This document shows positions 44,654 to 52,620 of a stretch of DNA of 64,000 nucleotides, piece by piece. Under the pieces are notes generated by a model. It saw nothing but the letters and a program-made list of their open reading frames with translations. It searched no databases and was not told the origin of the DNA. Source of the DNA: Caldithrix abyssi DSM 13497 (lineage in GTDB: Bacteria; Calditrichota; Calditrichia; Calditrichales; Calditrichaceae); the NCBI RefSeq assembly GCF_001886815.1, contig NZ_CP018099.1, positions 4,586,501-4,650,500 of the forward strand, read 5' to 3'. Positions within the stretch are counted from its first letter, which is position 1. Every line of letters begins with the position of its first letter. A program made the position numbers and the translations under genes.

Positions 44654-45998
44654 ACAAACGCGTAACCAAAAGATTTTAATCGTAGAAGATAATATTGTCT
44701 GGCAGCAAAGTTTCCGGAAGTGGCTTGGTAATCAATACATTTTTGAGTTTGCCCGCAATGTAGAAACCGCCAAAAAGCTCTTTTTGCGCTTACTGCCCGA
44801 CCTCATTATCTTAGACCTCGGATTGCCTAAAATTGAAATGGGGCTGGAATTACTGGATTATTTTGTCTCTCAGGGCACAGACGCCAAAATTATCGTCATC
44901 ACTTCTTCACAGGATCACCAACATGCTCTTGAGGCCCAGCAAAGAGGAGCCTCTTCTTATTTTTTCAAAACGGAAAATATCAAGGATGAACTTCCGTTAA
45001 TGGTTAAACGCGCGCTTCAAATGCAAGCCCTGGAGCGCGAAAACCGCCTGCTGCGCAGGAAGCTGGATGAGAGGCTGGTCTTTGAAGGTATTGTGGCCGT
45101 CAGTCAGCAAATGCAAAGGATCCTGCATCTCATAGAACAAATACGCGACACAACCGAGCCGGTTCTTATCACAGGAGAATCCGGAGTCGGTAAAGAAGTT
45201 ATTGCCCGCCATGTCCATAATCGTAGCAAACTGGCCGATAAACCGTTTATTGCCATTAATTCGGCCGCTCTGCCAGAAACATTGTTAGAAAACGAGCTTT
45301 TTGGACATGAAAAGGGAGCCTTCACCGGCGCTCAAACACTCAAATTGGGGAAAATCGAACTGGTAAAAGGCGGCACGCTATTTCTGGATGAAATCGGCGA
45401 CCTGCCGCCATCCATCCAGGCCAAACTGCTGCGCGTGCTACAGGAAAAACGCTTTTATCGCCTTGGGGGCACCAAAGAGCTTACGGCCGATTTTCGACTG
45501 ATTACGGCTACCAATCGTTCGCTGGTAGAAGAAGTCAAAAAAGGAAACTTTCGCGAAGATTTGTTCTACCGTTTGAATGTAATCCCCATCCACATTCCGC
45601 CCCTGCGCGAACGTCCCGATGACATACCCGCTTTAATCAATTACATTGTGGAATCTTATTGCGCCGAAAATAAAATTGCCGTTCCCAGGATCGATCCCAT
45701 GCTGGTGGCCTATCTTTCGCGCCTTGAATGGAAAGGTAACGTGCGCCAGCTTAAAAACACCTTAATTCGCATGCTGGTGCTCAATCCCCGGCAATTAACG
45801 GTGAAAGACCTGCCTGATGAGTTGCTGGAACAGGAAAACCCGATTTTGCAGAACGCTTTAAGCAACAAGCTCACCCTGGAAGAAATGACGCGTCTGTATG
45901 TTAAGATGGTTTATGAACATGTAGGAAGGAATAAAAAGGCCGCCTGTGATTTTTTGAAGATTAATTACCGCACTTTAATGAATCGTTTAAAAGAGTAA
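44646..45998 (+). CDS. NtrC-family sigma-54-dependent response regulator
   Basis: 450 residues. Receiver domain (1-125) with E14-D15 and phosphoacceptor D57 (LIILDLGLPK); AAA+ domain (about 150-385) with Walker A GESGVGKE, the sigma-54-contacting loop GAFTGA in ELFGHEKGAFTGA, Walker B GGTLFLDEIGDLP and the R-finger region FYRLNVIPIHIPPLRERPDD; C-terminal Fis-type helix-turn-helix (about 420-450, KKAACDFLKINYRTLMNRLKE). It should activate a -24/-12 promoter after phosphorylation by the kinase encoded just upstream. A fitting promoter and two palindromes lie directly downstream. Confidence 0.95.
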   Translation: MNKQTRNQKILIVEDNIVWQQSFRKWLGNQYIFEFARNVETAKKLFLRLLPDLIILDLGLPKIEMGLELLDYFVSQGTDAKIIVITSSQDHQHALEAQQRGASSYFFKTENIKDELPLMVKRALQMQALERENRLLRRKLDERLVFEGIVAVSQQMQRILHLIEQIRDTTEPVLITGESGVGKEVIARHVHNRSKLADKPFIAINSAALPETLLENELFGHEKGAFTGAQTLKLGKIELVKGGTLFLDEIGDLPPSIQAKLLRVLQEKRFYRLGGTKELTADFRLITATNRSLVEEVKKGNFREDLFYRLNVIPIHIPPLRERPDDIPALINYIVESYCAENKIAVPRIDPMLVAYLSRLEWKGNVRQLKNTLIRMLVLNPRQLTVKDLPDELLEQENPILQNALSNKLTLEEMTRLYVKMVYEHVGRNKKAACDFLKINYRTLMNRLKE

Positions 45999-46000
45999 AA

Positions 46001-46015
46001 TTGCATATTATGCAA
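46001..46015. promoter_or_regulatory. Palindromic operator 1 (candidate upstream activator site)
   Basis: TTGCATATTATGCAA, a perfect palindrome around one central base, 2 bp after the activator stop codon and 141 bp upstream of the -24 element (centre to GG). Shares the form TTGyATA-N-nATrCAA with the second site. Confidence 0.6.
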
Positions 46016-46032
46016 TGACTACGGAGGGAATA

Positions 46033-46047
46033 TTGTATAAAATACAA
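46033..46047. promoter_or_regulatory. Palindromic operator 2 (candidate upstream activator site)
   Basis: TTGTATAAAATACAA, palindromic apart from the central bases. Its centre lies 32 bp (about three helical turns) from the centre of operator 1 and 109 bp upstream of the -24 element, as expected for cooperative binding of an NtrC-type activator. Confidence 0.6.
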
Positions 46048-46147
46048 TTTTAACCTCGCCAAAAACCATAACCGGTTAAAAATTAACGATTTATGTAAAT
46101 ACACAGAAATCATGCGCTAAGTTATTAAATTTTAACATGTTACAAAT

Positions 46148-46163
46148 TGGCATCATTGTTGCA
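46148..46163 (+). promoter_or_regulatory. Sigma-54 (-24/-12) promoter
   Basis: TGGCATCATTGTTGCA: GG at 46149-46150 and GC at 46161-46162 with exactly 10 bp between, matching the TGGCAC-N5-TTGCA consensus except for two inner positions. Transcription should begin near 46173, 24 bp before the first ATG of the downstream gene, and leave the AGGAGGAG ribosome-binding site on the mRNA. Confidence 0.75.
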
Positions 46164-46196
46164 TTAATTAAAAGAAAAAAGCACTCAGGAGGAGTC

Positions 46197-46412
46197 ATGA
46201 TGATAGAAAAAATATTAGACGGAAATTTTAGAATTGAAACGCTGCAAGACGAGCAGGGCCGAAGATACTATTCCATTAAGATCGCTTTTTCCAATGACGA
46301 CATTCTGACCGTTTACAAGGAGAATATGCAGGATCTGATGGAAGTGTTGCCAAACATCATTTCATCGGCCATCAAAGCGCGGGTTTTGACCGATGCCGTG
46401 GTAAACTATTAA
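46197..46412 (+). CDS. Small protein of unknown function under sigma-54 control
   Basis: 71 residues starting at ATG-ATG (the second ATG is at 46200), with AGGAGGAG 2-5 bp upstream. Acidic, no membrane segment: MMIEKILDGNFRIETL ... YSIKIAFSNDDILTVY ... MQDLMEVLPNIISSAIKARV. The beta-strand-rich first half followed by an amphipathic helix suggests a small regulatory or DNA/protein-binding fold, but I recognise no family. First gene of the promoter described at 46148-46163. Confidence 0.65.
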   Translation: MMIEKILDGNFRIETLQDEQGRRYYSIKIAFSNDDILTVYKENMQDLMEVLPNIISSAIKARVLTDAVVNY

Positions 46413-46428
46413 GCAAAAGGAGTTCACC

Positions 46429-46806
46429 ATGAAAATATTTATTTGTGAGCAAGACCCTTACAAGGCCAAGCTTATCCAGGACATTTTAGGAATTTACAAC
46501 TATAGATTGGTTACCATTAATCAGATTTCGGACCTGTTCAGGAAAGCTCACTTTCAACGGCCTAAGGTGATTGTGGTGGACGAAACTTTTGTGGAACATG
46601 CGCCGCACGATTTTTTCCGTCGCTTGCGCAAGGATCCGATTACGGCAAAAATTCCTGTTATCTTTATCAAGAATAAAGCATCTAAAATAAATCTAAAAGA
46701 CATAGATAATCTTACGGAAGTTGTTTCAGAGCCCTTTAAGATAAAAAACTTTAGACATTTTATCGACCGCTGGACGATTTTCCGGAGCTTATACTTAACA
46801 AACTAA
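46429..46806 (+). CDS. Degenerate receiver-domain protein
   Basis: 125 residues, stand-alone receiver fold. The usual acidic pair is reduced to E7/D9 (CEQDPYKAKLI), an aspartate is kept at the phosphorylation strand (VIVVDETF), but the conserved KPF lysine is replaced: SEPFKIKNFRHFI. It may be a pseudo-receiver that signals without phosphorylation or a titration partner for the kinase. Sixteen bp after the 71-residue gene with AAAGGAGTTCACC. Confidence 0.7.
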   Translation: MKIFICEQDPYKAKLIQDILGIYNYRLVTINQISDLFRKAHFQRPKVIVVDETFVEHAPHDFFRRLRKDPITAKIPVIFIKNKASKINLKDIDNLTEVVSEPFKIKNFRHFIDRWTIFRSLYLTN

Positions 46807-46820
46807 CTAACGGTGGAAAT

Positions 46821-46910
46821 ATGGAAACTTATATAGCATTACATCTGGTGATTGTCAGTGTGATATTCGTAGTAAGTCATATACGTATTAAAGACGACGC
46901 GCTCTCCTAA
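46821..46910 (+). CDS. Possible 29-residue single-pass membrane microprotein
   Basis: METYIALHLVIVSVIFVVSH followed by IRIKDDALS. One hydrophobic helix (about 4-19) and a charged tail facing the cytosol. GGTGG lies 5-8 bp upstream. It follows the receiver-like gene by 14 bp and is likely on the same transcript; the length is too short to be sure it is translated. Confidence 0.4.
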   Translation: METYIALHLVIVSVIFVVSHIRIKDDALS

Positions 46911-46936
46911 GCCTAAACAGCAGTAAGAGAGTCCAC

Positions 46937-47007
46937 GGCTTTTATATTTTAGCCCTAAAATGGATTTTTACAATGAACAGGATGTTCTGGGTTAAGATAT
47001 AAAAGCC
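46937..47007. terminator. Inverted repeat closing the sigma-54 operon
   Basis: GGCTTTTATATTTT (46937-46950) and AAGATATAAAAGCC (46994-47007) pair with one mismatch across a 43-nt loop, and TTTTTA follows on the plus strand. It lies between converging transcripts and could stop both. Confidence 0.5.
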
Positions 47008-47010
47008 TTT

Positions 47011-48615
47011 TTATTTTCTGACCCACCTGCCATCTTCGATAATCTTTAACGGAGAGTGCCTTTTGATGTACTGCATCACGGCATCCCGCACGCTGAGCGT
47101 TGTGTATTCAAAAAATTGATCATCCAGAAAACTGAGGGGCGTCATGCCGCCGTTGCCCTGCGCCAGGTAAGAAGAGGTGGCAACGCGATACATTTTTTGT
47201 GGATTGAGCGGTTTTCCGCCAATGGTTACTTCCACAATTCTCCGGCCGTTGGGTTTGCGCGGGTCGTAAACCACTTTGCCGCCGCCGATGGCCACGCCCA
47301 TAAAATTACCCACCACGCTGCGTTCCATCAGGTCTTTTAGCATTTTGCCCGTAATTTTTACCACAACCAACTGGTTGGCAAAGGGCAGGGCGTCAACAAT
47401 ATCCAGCCGCGTGATGGGACCAATGGGAATGTTCTGGCGAAGACTGTTGTAGCTGTTAAAAGCGAAGTCCGCGCCGGTGGCTTCTAACATGGCGTCGCAC
47501 ATCAAATTATTAAACGGCGATTCGCCCTGCGAGCTGCGAACCAGCGCGTTCAATGTGTAGCCCAGAACGGAATCGGGATCGGCATGGTACACGCTTTGTA
47601 AGCTGTCAATAAAATGCGCCATCTCAGGATCAGGCCAGAACTCGTCCTCCGTTAATAACAGCATGGCGCTTTTTTCACTCAAATATTCGTATTTAATAAT
47701 GGCTTGATGCACAGCGTCGTAATGAAGAACAACGGCGCCAAGATTGCTGCCGCGCGCATAGTTCTGAAAGCAAAGAGTGTGCGTTAAGGGATCTTCCCAC
47801 GGCTGATCGTAGCCGCGATGCATTCTGCCGGAAAGCAGAACATCGATGCCATCCACATAATGGGCTAACTCCATACTCGTCAGAAAAGAAGTTTTTTTCA
47901 GATTCTGGCGATCCTGTTCTTTGAGTAATTGGTAATCTTCTTCGGCATCGTAAGGCAGCCCTAAATGAGCCAGCGCAATGATCAGGTCGCAATCTTCTTG
48001 TTTCAGTTTTTGAACCGTTTTTCTGGCAGCGGGCAATTCCGGCAGAAATTGATAGCCTTCAATTTGTTCGCTTTCATCAATATATTGAACGGTCTGGCTG
48101 AGTACGCCAAACACGCCAATTTTCAAACCATTCTGGTCAATAATGGCGTAAGGCTTAAATGGGTTGTCGCTTTCTCTTTTTACATTGCAGGCCAGCAGGG
48201 GAAAAGCAGCCAGGCCGGCCAAATCGTCCCAGCGCTGACCGGCGACCTGAAAATCTTCCACGCCGGGTACGGCGGCCAAATAGCCCATTTTATTCATGTA
48301 TTCGATCATCGCGCGCCCGCCGGAATTTTTCACCAGATCGGAAGTTCTGCTTAAAAAATCGCCCGAATCAAATAATAAAACGATGTCGCCGCTTTGTTGG
48401 GCTTTTGCCTTAAACGATTTGATGATGGTGGTTGCCGAGGCGCCGCCGCCCAGGCTGGGCGGAAAATTCGGATTCAAAAAACGGGCTTTTTGATGCCCGA
48501 TGCGCGCATGCAGATCGTTCGTAAAAAAGAGGTAGATCTTTTTAACGTTCTGGGCGCTTAAAATTTCAACGGCGAAAAAAATCAATAAAAGTAATAGATT
48601 TAATCTTTTGAACAT
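47011..48615 (-). CDS. UshA-like secreted metallophosphoesterase / 5'-nucleotidase, altered active site
   Basis: 534 residues. Signal peptide 1-21 (LLLLLIFFAVEILSA). N-terminal metallophosphoesterase domain (about 25-300) and C-terminal 5'-nucleotidase substrate domain (about 340-530, FNSYNSLRQNIPIG). The first metal motif NDLHARIGH and FDSGDF are kept, and ALAHLG has its histidine, but the GNHE motif is VPGVEDFQ (Asn and His lost) and the GHtH motif is GRMHRG (first His lost). It may be inactive or have altered metal chemistry. Last gene of the surface cluster; likely periplasmic or outer surface. Confidence 0.85.
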   Translation of the reverse strand: MFKRLNLLLLLIFFAVEILSAQNVKKIYLFFTNDLHARIGHQKARFLNPNFPPSLGGGASATTIIKSFKAKAQQSGDIVLLFDSGDFLSRTSDLVKNSGGRAMIEYMNKMGYLAAVPGVEDFQVAGQRWDDLAGLAAFPLLACNVKRESDNPFKPYAIIDQNGLKIGVFGVLSQTVQYIDESEQIEGYQFLPELPAARKTVQKLKQEDCDLIIALAHLGLPYDAEEDYQLLKEQDRQNLKKTSFLTSMELAHYVDGIDVLLSGRMHRGYDQPWEDPLTHTLCFQNYARGSNLGAVVLHYDAVHQAIIKYEYLSEKSAMLLLTEDEFWPDPEMAHFIDSLQSVYHADPDSVLGYTLNALVRSSQGESPFNNLMCDAMLEATGADFAFNSYNSLRQNIPIGPITRLDIVDALPFANQLVVVKITGKMLKDLMERSVVGNFMGVAIGGGKVVYDPRKPNGRRIVEVTIGGKPLNPQKMYRVATSSYLAQGNGGMTPLSFLDDQFFEYTTLSVRDAVMQYIKRHSPLKIIEDGRWVRK

Positions 48616-48632
48616 TACTCAATTCCTGCTTC

Positions 48633-49895
48633 TTAAAATAAATTGATCGTCACATCAAAACGGAAAAAGTAGTTGGTCCACTGAACGCGATCCAGATCGG
48701 TGCGGGCATCCAGACCGTAAATGGTGTCCGGAAAGAGATCGGGTTGATAAAACTCCTGATGGTTAAGCCCGGCCGCCAGATCCACATGCCACCTTGAAAA
48801 ATACCATCCCGTGCCCAGAGTCAGCCAGGTATTGGCCAGGTTGTAATTATAGGGCAGCGTGGCGTAGGAGAATCCGATTCTGAAAGGCATTTGCTTCTTA
48901 AAAAACAGATGTTCAACCCCGCCGCGCAGAGTAAAGGTGTCGCGGTAGTGGAGCCGGGCGGTTCTGGAATCTTTAAAATTTCCGCTAAAGCTGTAGATAA
49001 AATCCATGAAAACGCGAGCCTGTAAAATATTTTGAAAACGATAATCCAGGCCGCCGCCAAGGCTTAAAGGATAGTCGATTTCTTCGGCGACCGCCATGGA
49101 ATCGCCTTTTAAATGGTTATCCCATTTCAGCGTGTAAGGCAATTGGGCAAAAGCGCCTACCGACAGGCGTTCGCTTACCCTGTAGTGCAAACCAATGTTG
49201 AATAGCACCGGCGTCGAACTTAACGTACGCCTCCGGTCAATGCGCTGTTCGGAAAACAGATTACCTTCTACGCGCGGTTCAATCTTCATGGTGGAATCAA
49301 TGGTTCCGCCTAAAAAGCCGAGCTTAAGGCCCACCTTTAAACCGGAAACAACCTGCGTCCCGACAGCTAAAAAAGTCTGATTCAGAACGCCGCTCTGATC
49401 AATCCAGTTGTAGCCCAGCAGCTTGTCTGTTTTATCGAAGGGATCGCGCACTTCTTCGGCGTATTTGTAGCGAAAATCCAGAAAGGGGACGCGTCCGACC
49501 TGCACGGCGACGGGGTGCGCAAGCGGAAGAATCCAGCCCAACTGAAAATACGGCGCAAAGTGGTAGTTGGAGTTGTAAGAGTAAGATCCAAAATCATTGA
49601 AGCCGGAAAACGAGTCGTAATACGGAAATTGACGGTCTTCAACCAGTTTGTTGGTCATTAAACCGGCGGTCAAGGTCAATGTGCCCTGCTGGGGGAAGAT
49701 AAGCGCCGGATTTTCCAGAGCGTTGCCCACGCTGCCCTGGCTGGCCAGTCCGCTGCCGGCCAGGCCGAGCATTCTTGCCGAATAAAATTGTACCGGCTCG
49801 CCGTAACGCATGCGCGTCAAATTCAGGTCGGCCATCTGGGCCTGGCTGAACATGGTCAGAATTAACAGTGTTAAAATAAACTGAATCGTTCTCAT
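48633..49895 (-). CDS. Outer-membrane beta-barrel protein, unknown type
   Basis: 420 residues. Signal peptide 1-20. Rich in alternating aromatic/hydrophobic strands with a start typical of PorV/FadL-like barrels: SARMLGLAGSGLASQGSVGNALENPAL; ends in an aromatic residue (FFRFDVTINLF), the usual barrel-insertion signal. Expected in the outer membrane. Sits between the nucleotidase (17-bp gap) and the helix-hairpin-helix barrel gene (11-bp gap), so they form one transcript. Start with AGAGGC. Confidence 0.72.
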   Translation of the reverse strand: MRTIQFILTLLILTMFSQAQMADLNLTRMRYGEPVQFYSARMLGLAGSGLASQGSVGNALENPALIFPQQGTLTLTAGLMTNKLVEDRQFPYYDSFSGFNDFGSYSYNSNYHFAPYFQLGWILPLAHPVAVQVGRVPFLDFRYKYAEEVRDPFDKTDKLLGYNWIDQSGVLNQTFLAVGTQVVSGLKVGLKLGFLGGTIDSTMKIEPRVEGNLFSEQRIDRRRTLSSTPVLFNIGLHYRVSERLSVGAFAQLPYTLKWDNHLKGDSMAVAEEIDYPLSLGGGLDYRFQNILQARVFMDFIYSFSGNFKDSRTARLHYRDTFTLRGGVEHLFFKKQMPFRIGFSYATLPYNYNLANTWLTLGTGWYFSRWHVDLAAGLNHQEFYQPDLFPDTIYGLDARTDLDRVQWTNYFFRFDVTINLF

Positions 49896-49906
49896 TCTAT
49901 GCCTCT

Positions 49907-52483
49907 TTAAAAATTGTAATTTAATTCAAAGTAAAACAGATGTTCCTGACTACGCTTCCAGAGCGTACCGAACATTTTGCCAGGATTGGCGTCAATGGTC
50001 GATTGATAAGGCTGAAACTGGATGTTGTTGATGGGTAACTGATGGTCGGCCGTGTATTTTAAACGCACCGATAAATTGGGCGTCAAACGTGAATAGGCCG
50101 AAAGGAAAAAGCGCATGGCGCCCCGCGGGCTGTCCATAATCACGAATTGTGTTTCTTCAAAATTCCAGAAAAAGCCTTTGTAGTACATCAACATGCCGCT
50201 TAAGCGAAAATTACGGTTAAAGTTGTGGGCGTACGAAACACCCATGGCTTCGCCGTCTAAAACAAAATCGCCAAATACGCGCGGGCGAGGATGGACCACC
50301 AGCTTCGAGTTGGCATAAATCAGGTCAAAAGCGTCGTAATTAGAAAGGCGGAAGCGCAAGCGGCCGCGTAATTCGTAGTTTTTGTAAAACTGGTTGGGCG
50401 TCAGATCATTTTGCGGTTCGCGCGACTGCCATTTATGGCGAATCTGGATGCCAAGGGGAAAAACCGGACGGTAGTCAACGGAGCCCACCAGGCGGTAATT
50501 TTTAGCGCGATCGGATTTACGCGTCCAGTTATCAAATTGCAGGTTGGTGCGCAGCTGCCGCGTAATCTGATAGTAGGAACTGATGTAAAAACCGGCTTCG
50601 GCCTGCGGCTGCGGATTGTTGCTGTACAATTGCCCGTAAAGCGGGGTTTGCAGGTAGTAATAATCTTCAAAAATGGTGCCTTTGTAACGACGGTAGTTAG
50701 AAAAGGAGCGCTGGTAGGGATTGTCAAACCCCAGGTCATAATTTCTGTAAAGCAGGAGCAGGTTAAAATTTTCCTGTTGCCAGTAAACAGAAGCGACCAG
50801 CGCACGCGGACCGTTTAAGGGTTTAAAGCCGCCGCCGCTCTTATCCAGAATGCCGTATTCTCCCTGAAAGGCCAGGTTTTTCCACACGCTCTGAAAGTTC
50901 ATCCCGTAAACGCGGCGAAAAGAAACGGCCTGGCTCCACAGAGGATTGTCGCCCCTGGAAACAGGGCCGCCGTAAGCCTGTTTGATTTCGCTGTCGGCGG
51001 TAACCTGCCGAATATCCCAGTTCTGATTGCCGGAATAATCAGTGCCGACCACCTGGTAGGGGTCGGGATTGAGATAATGATCGTAAGCGCTTTCGTAATA
51101 ACTGAAGCCCAAAAAGGTGCCGGGCGTAAAAGTGTATTGAAGATGCGCGCCGTAGGTCAGTTCGTTGACTGCGTCCAGCCAGCTCATATCCAGGTTGTTG
51201 GGGCCGCGCAGAGTGTCTCCCGGCGTGTATTTAAATCTTTGATCCAGCACAATAAAGTGATTAAAGGAAGGCTTTCCAAGGTAATCGTCTTTGTTCAAAA
51301 TGGCGTCGCGGCTGTCCATCGAGATAAAGCCAATGGCCCGCCAGTTCTGGTAAACCGTTTCGAAGGCCATGCCGCGCAAAGTAAATTCACGATTTCTGGA
51401 AAGATCGCCTGAAATGCCGTTAAAACGCTTGCGGAAACCGTAGCCTGATTTGCGGGGCGTAAAAAAATCGGTGTTTTCGAAGATAACGCCCTGGCCCAGG
51501 GTAACTTTGTAATAGCCCACAATCAGCTTTTTAAGGAGAACATTCTTCCAGCTCAGGTCTTTGATGGTCAGGTGGTATTTGGTTTCCGGAAAATGAAAGG
51601 GGCTGGTAAAGGCGTAGTTCATGGGCTCGCCGTTGGCGCGCACGTAGCTCAGCCCAAAATCAAGGTGTTTGCCTTGCGTAAAACGCAAGCGGGAATAAAC
51701 CGTGGGAATTTGCGTCAGGCCTGTTTCCGATGCCTGCTGGGTAATATCCAGAAATTGAGCCTGCGGCGACTGCTCGGCTTCTTCGGCGATAAAGGGAAAG
51801 TTGTCCACGCGCATTAAAAAGCTGCCGTGCCACTGGCTGAATGTTTCGTCCTTGAACTGCACAAAGTTGCGTAGGCTGCGGTAAGCGTAGTTGGAAAGGC
51901 CGGGCGTGTAGCGCAGATCTCGCGTGTTCCGAAAGAAGTTAACGCGTTGGCGCTGTTGCAGGATGGCAACGGCGTCAACCGGCGAAACATTCTGAAAGTT
52001 AACCAGCTCGTCGTAACCAAGCTTATTGATATTAACCGGTTCCAGCGCTTTTTCGATCCACAGGTCGATCAGGTCGTTGCTGATGCCTTCGTTAGAAGAC
52101 CAGCGTTCCAGGCGATAGTAGATCTGTTCGATGCGCTCCTGCACCGCAGAGGCGGCAGGCACGGGCTCAATTTTGACCAAAGGCTTTAATTTTTTGAAGG
52201 TTTCGGCGTCCATGCCGGGCAGTTCCCACAACTGGTAAATGCTGGTAAAGTAACCCTTGAATTGAACGCGATTGTACAGCTCCTGCGCCAGCTCTGGCGA
52301 AACGGGCAGGGCCTTAAGTTGTTCCAGCGTGGCCCGGTTTAAATCAATCTTTTGTTGGGCAAAGCCCGGTGAAGTCAAAAAGCAGAAGCTCATCAAAACC
52401 ACCAACAAGAGCGAAGCGTAAAACCTGCCTCCGGAAACGCCGTGCTTCAGGGAAATGAATGTTGTTTTGTCAATTTTTTTCAT
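49907..52483 (-). CDS. Large outer-membrane protein with ComEA-like helix-hairpin-helix head
   Basis: 858 residues. Signal peptide region about 15-42, unusually long. Residues about 45-110 hold two helix-hairpin-helix-like segments: KIDLNRATLEQLKALPVSPE and YQLWELPGMDAETFKKLKPL, the type that binds DNA backbone in ComEA. The rest (about 200-858) is a strand-rich barrel-like region ending in FYFELNYNF, the C-terminal aromatic signature of outer-membrane proteins. Proteins of this design are common in Bacteroidota with no assigned role. The start has only a poor ribosome-binding site. Confidence 0.72.
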   Translation of the reverse strand: MKKIDKTTFISLKHGVSGGRFYASLLLVVLMSFCFLTSPGFAQQKIDLNRATLEQLKALPVSPELAQELYNRVQFKGYFTSIYQLWELPGMDAETFKKLKPLVKIEPVPAASAVQERIEQIYYRLERWSSNEGISNDLIDLWIEKALEPVNINKLGYDELVNFQNVSPVDAVAILQQRQRVNFFRNTRDLRYTPGLSNYAYRSLRNFVQFKDETFSQWHGSFLMRVDNFPFIAEEAEQSPQAQFLDITQQASETGLTQIPTVYSRLRFTQGKHLDFGLSYVRANGEPMNYAFTSPFHFPETKYHLTIKDLSWKNVLLKKLIVGYYKVTLGQGVIFENTDFFTPRKSGYGFRKRFNGISGDLSRNREFTLRGMAFETVYQNWRAIGFISMDSRDAILNKDDYLGKPSFNHFIVLDQRFKYTPGDTLRGPNNLDMSWLDAVNELTYGAHLQYTFTPGTFLGFSYYESAYDHYLNPDPYQVVGTDYSGNQNWDIRQVTADSEIKQAYGGPVSRGDNPLWSQAVSFRRVYGMNFQSVWKNLAFQGEYGILDKSGGGFKPLNGPRALVASVYWQQENFNLLLLYRNYDLGFDNPYQRSFSNYRRYKGTIFEDYYYLQTPLYGQLYSNNPQPQAEAGFYISSYYQITRQLRTNLQFDNWTRKSDRAKNYRLVGSVDYRPVFPLGIQIRHKWQSREPQNDLTPNQFYKNYELRGRLRFRLSNYDAFDLIYANSKLVVHPRPRVFGDFVLDGEAMGVSYAHNFNRNFRLSGMLMYYKGFFWNFEETQFVIMDSPRGAMRFFLSAYSRLTPNLSVRLKYTADHQLPINNIQFQPYQSTIDANPGKMFGTLWKRSQEHLFYFELNYNF

Positions 52484-52620
52484 ATTCGCGCTTTTTTTAA
52501 ATGTTTGTAATTGCCGTTAACACATCTTATTCTTACAACTTCATACGAGAATTTTTCCCGCCTGAAAATGAGTCCTGTCCGGATTTCAGCCGGTAAAATT
52601 CCTGGGTCGTTCAACCCATT

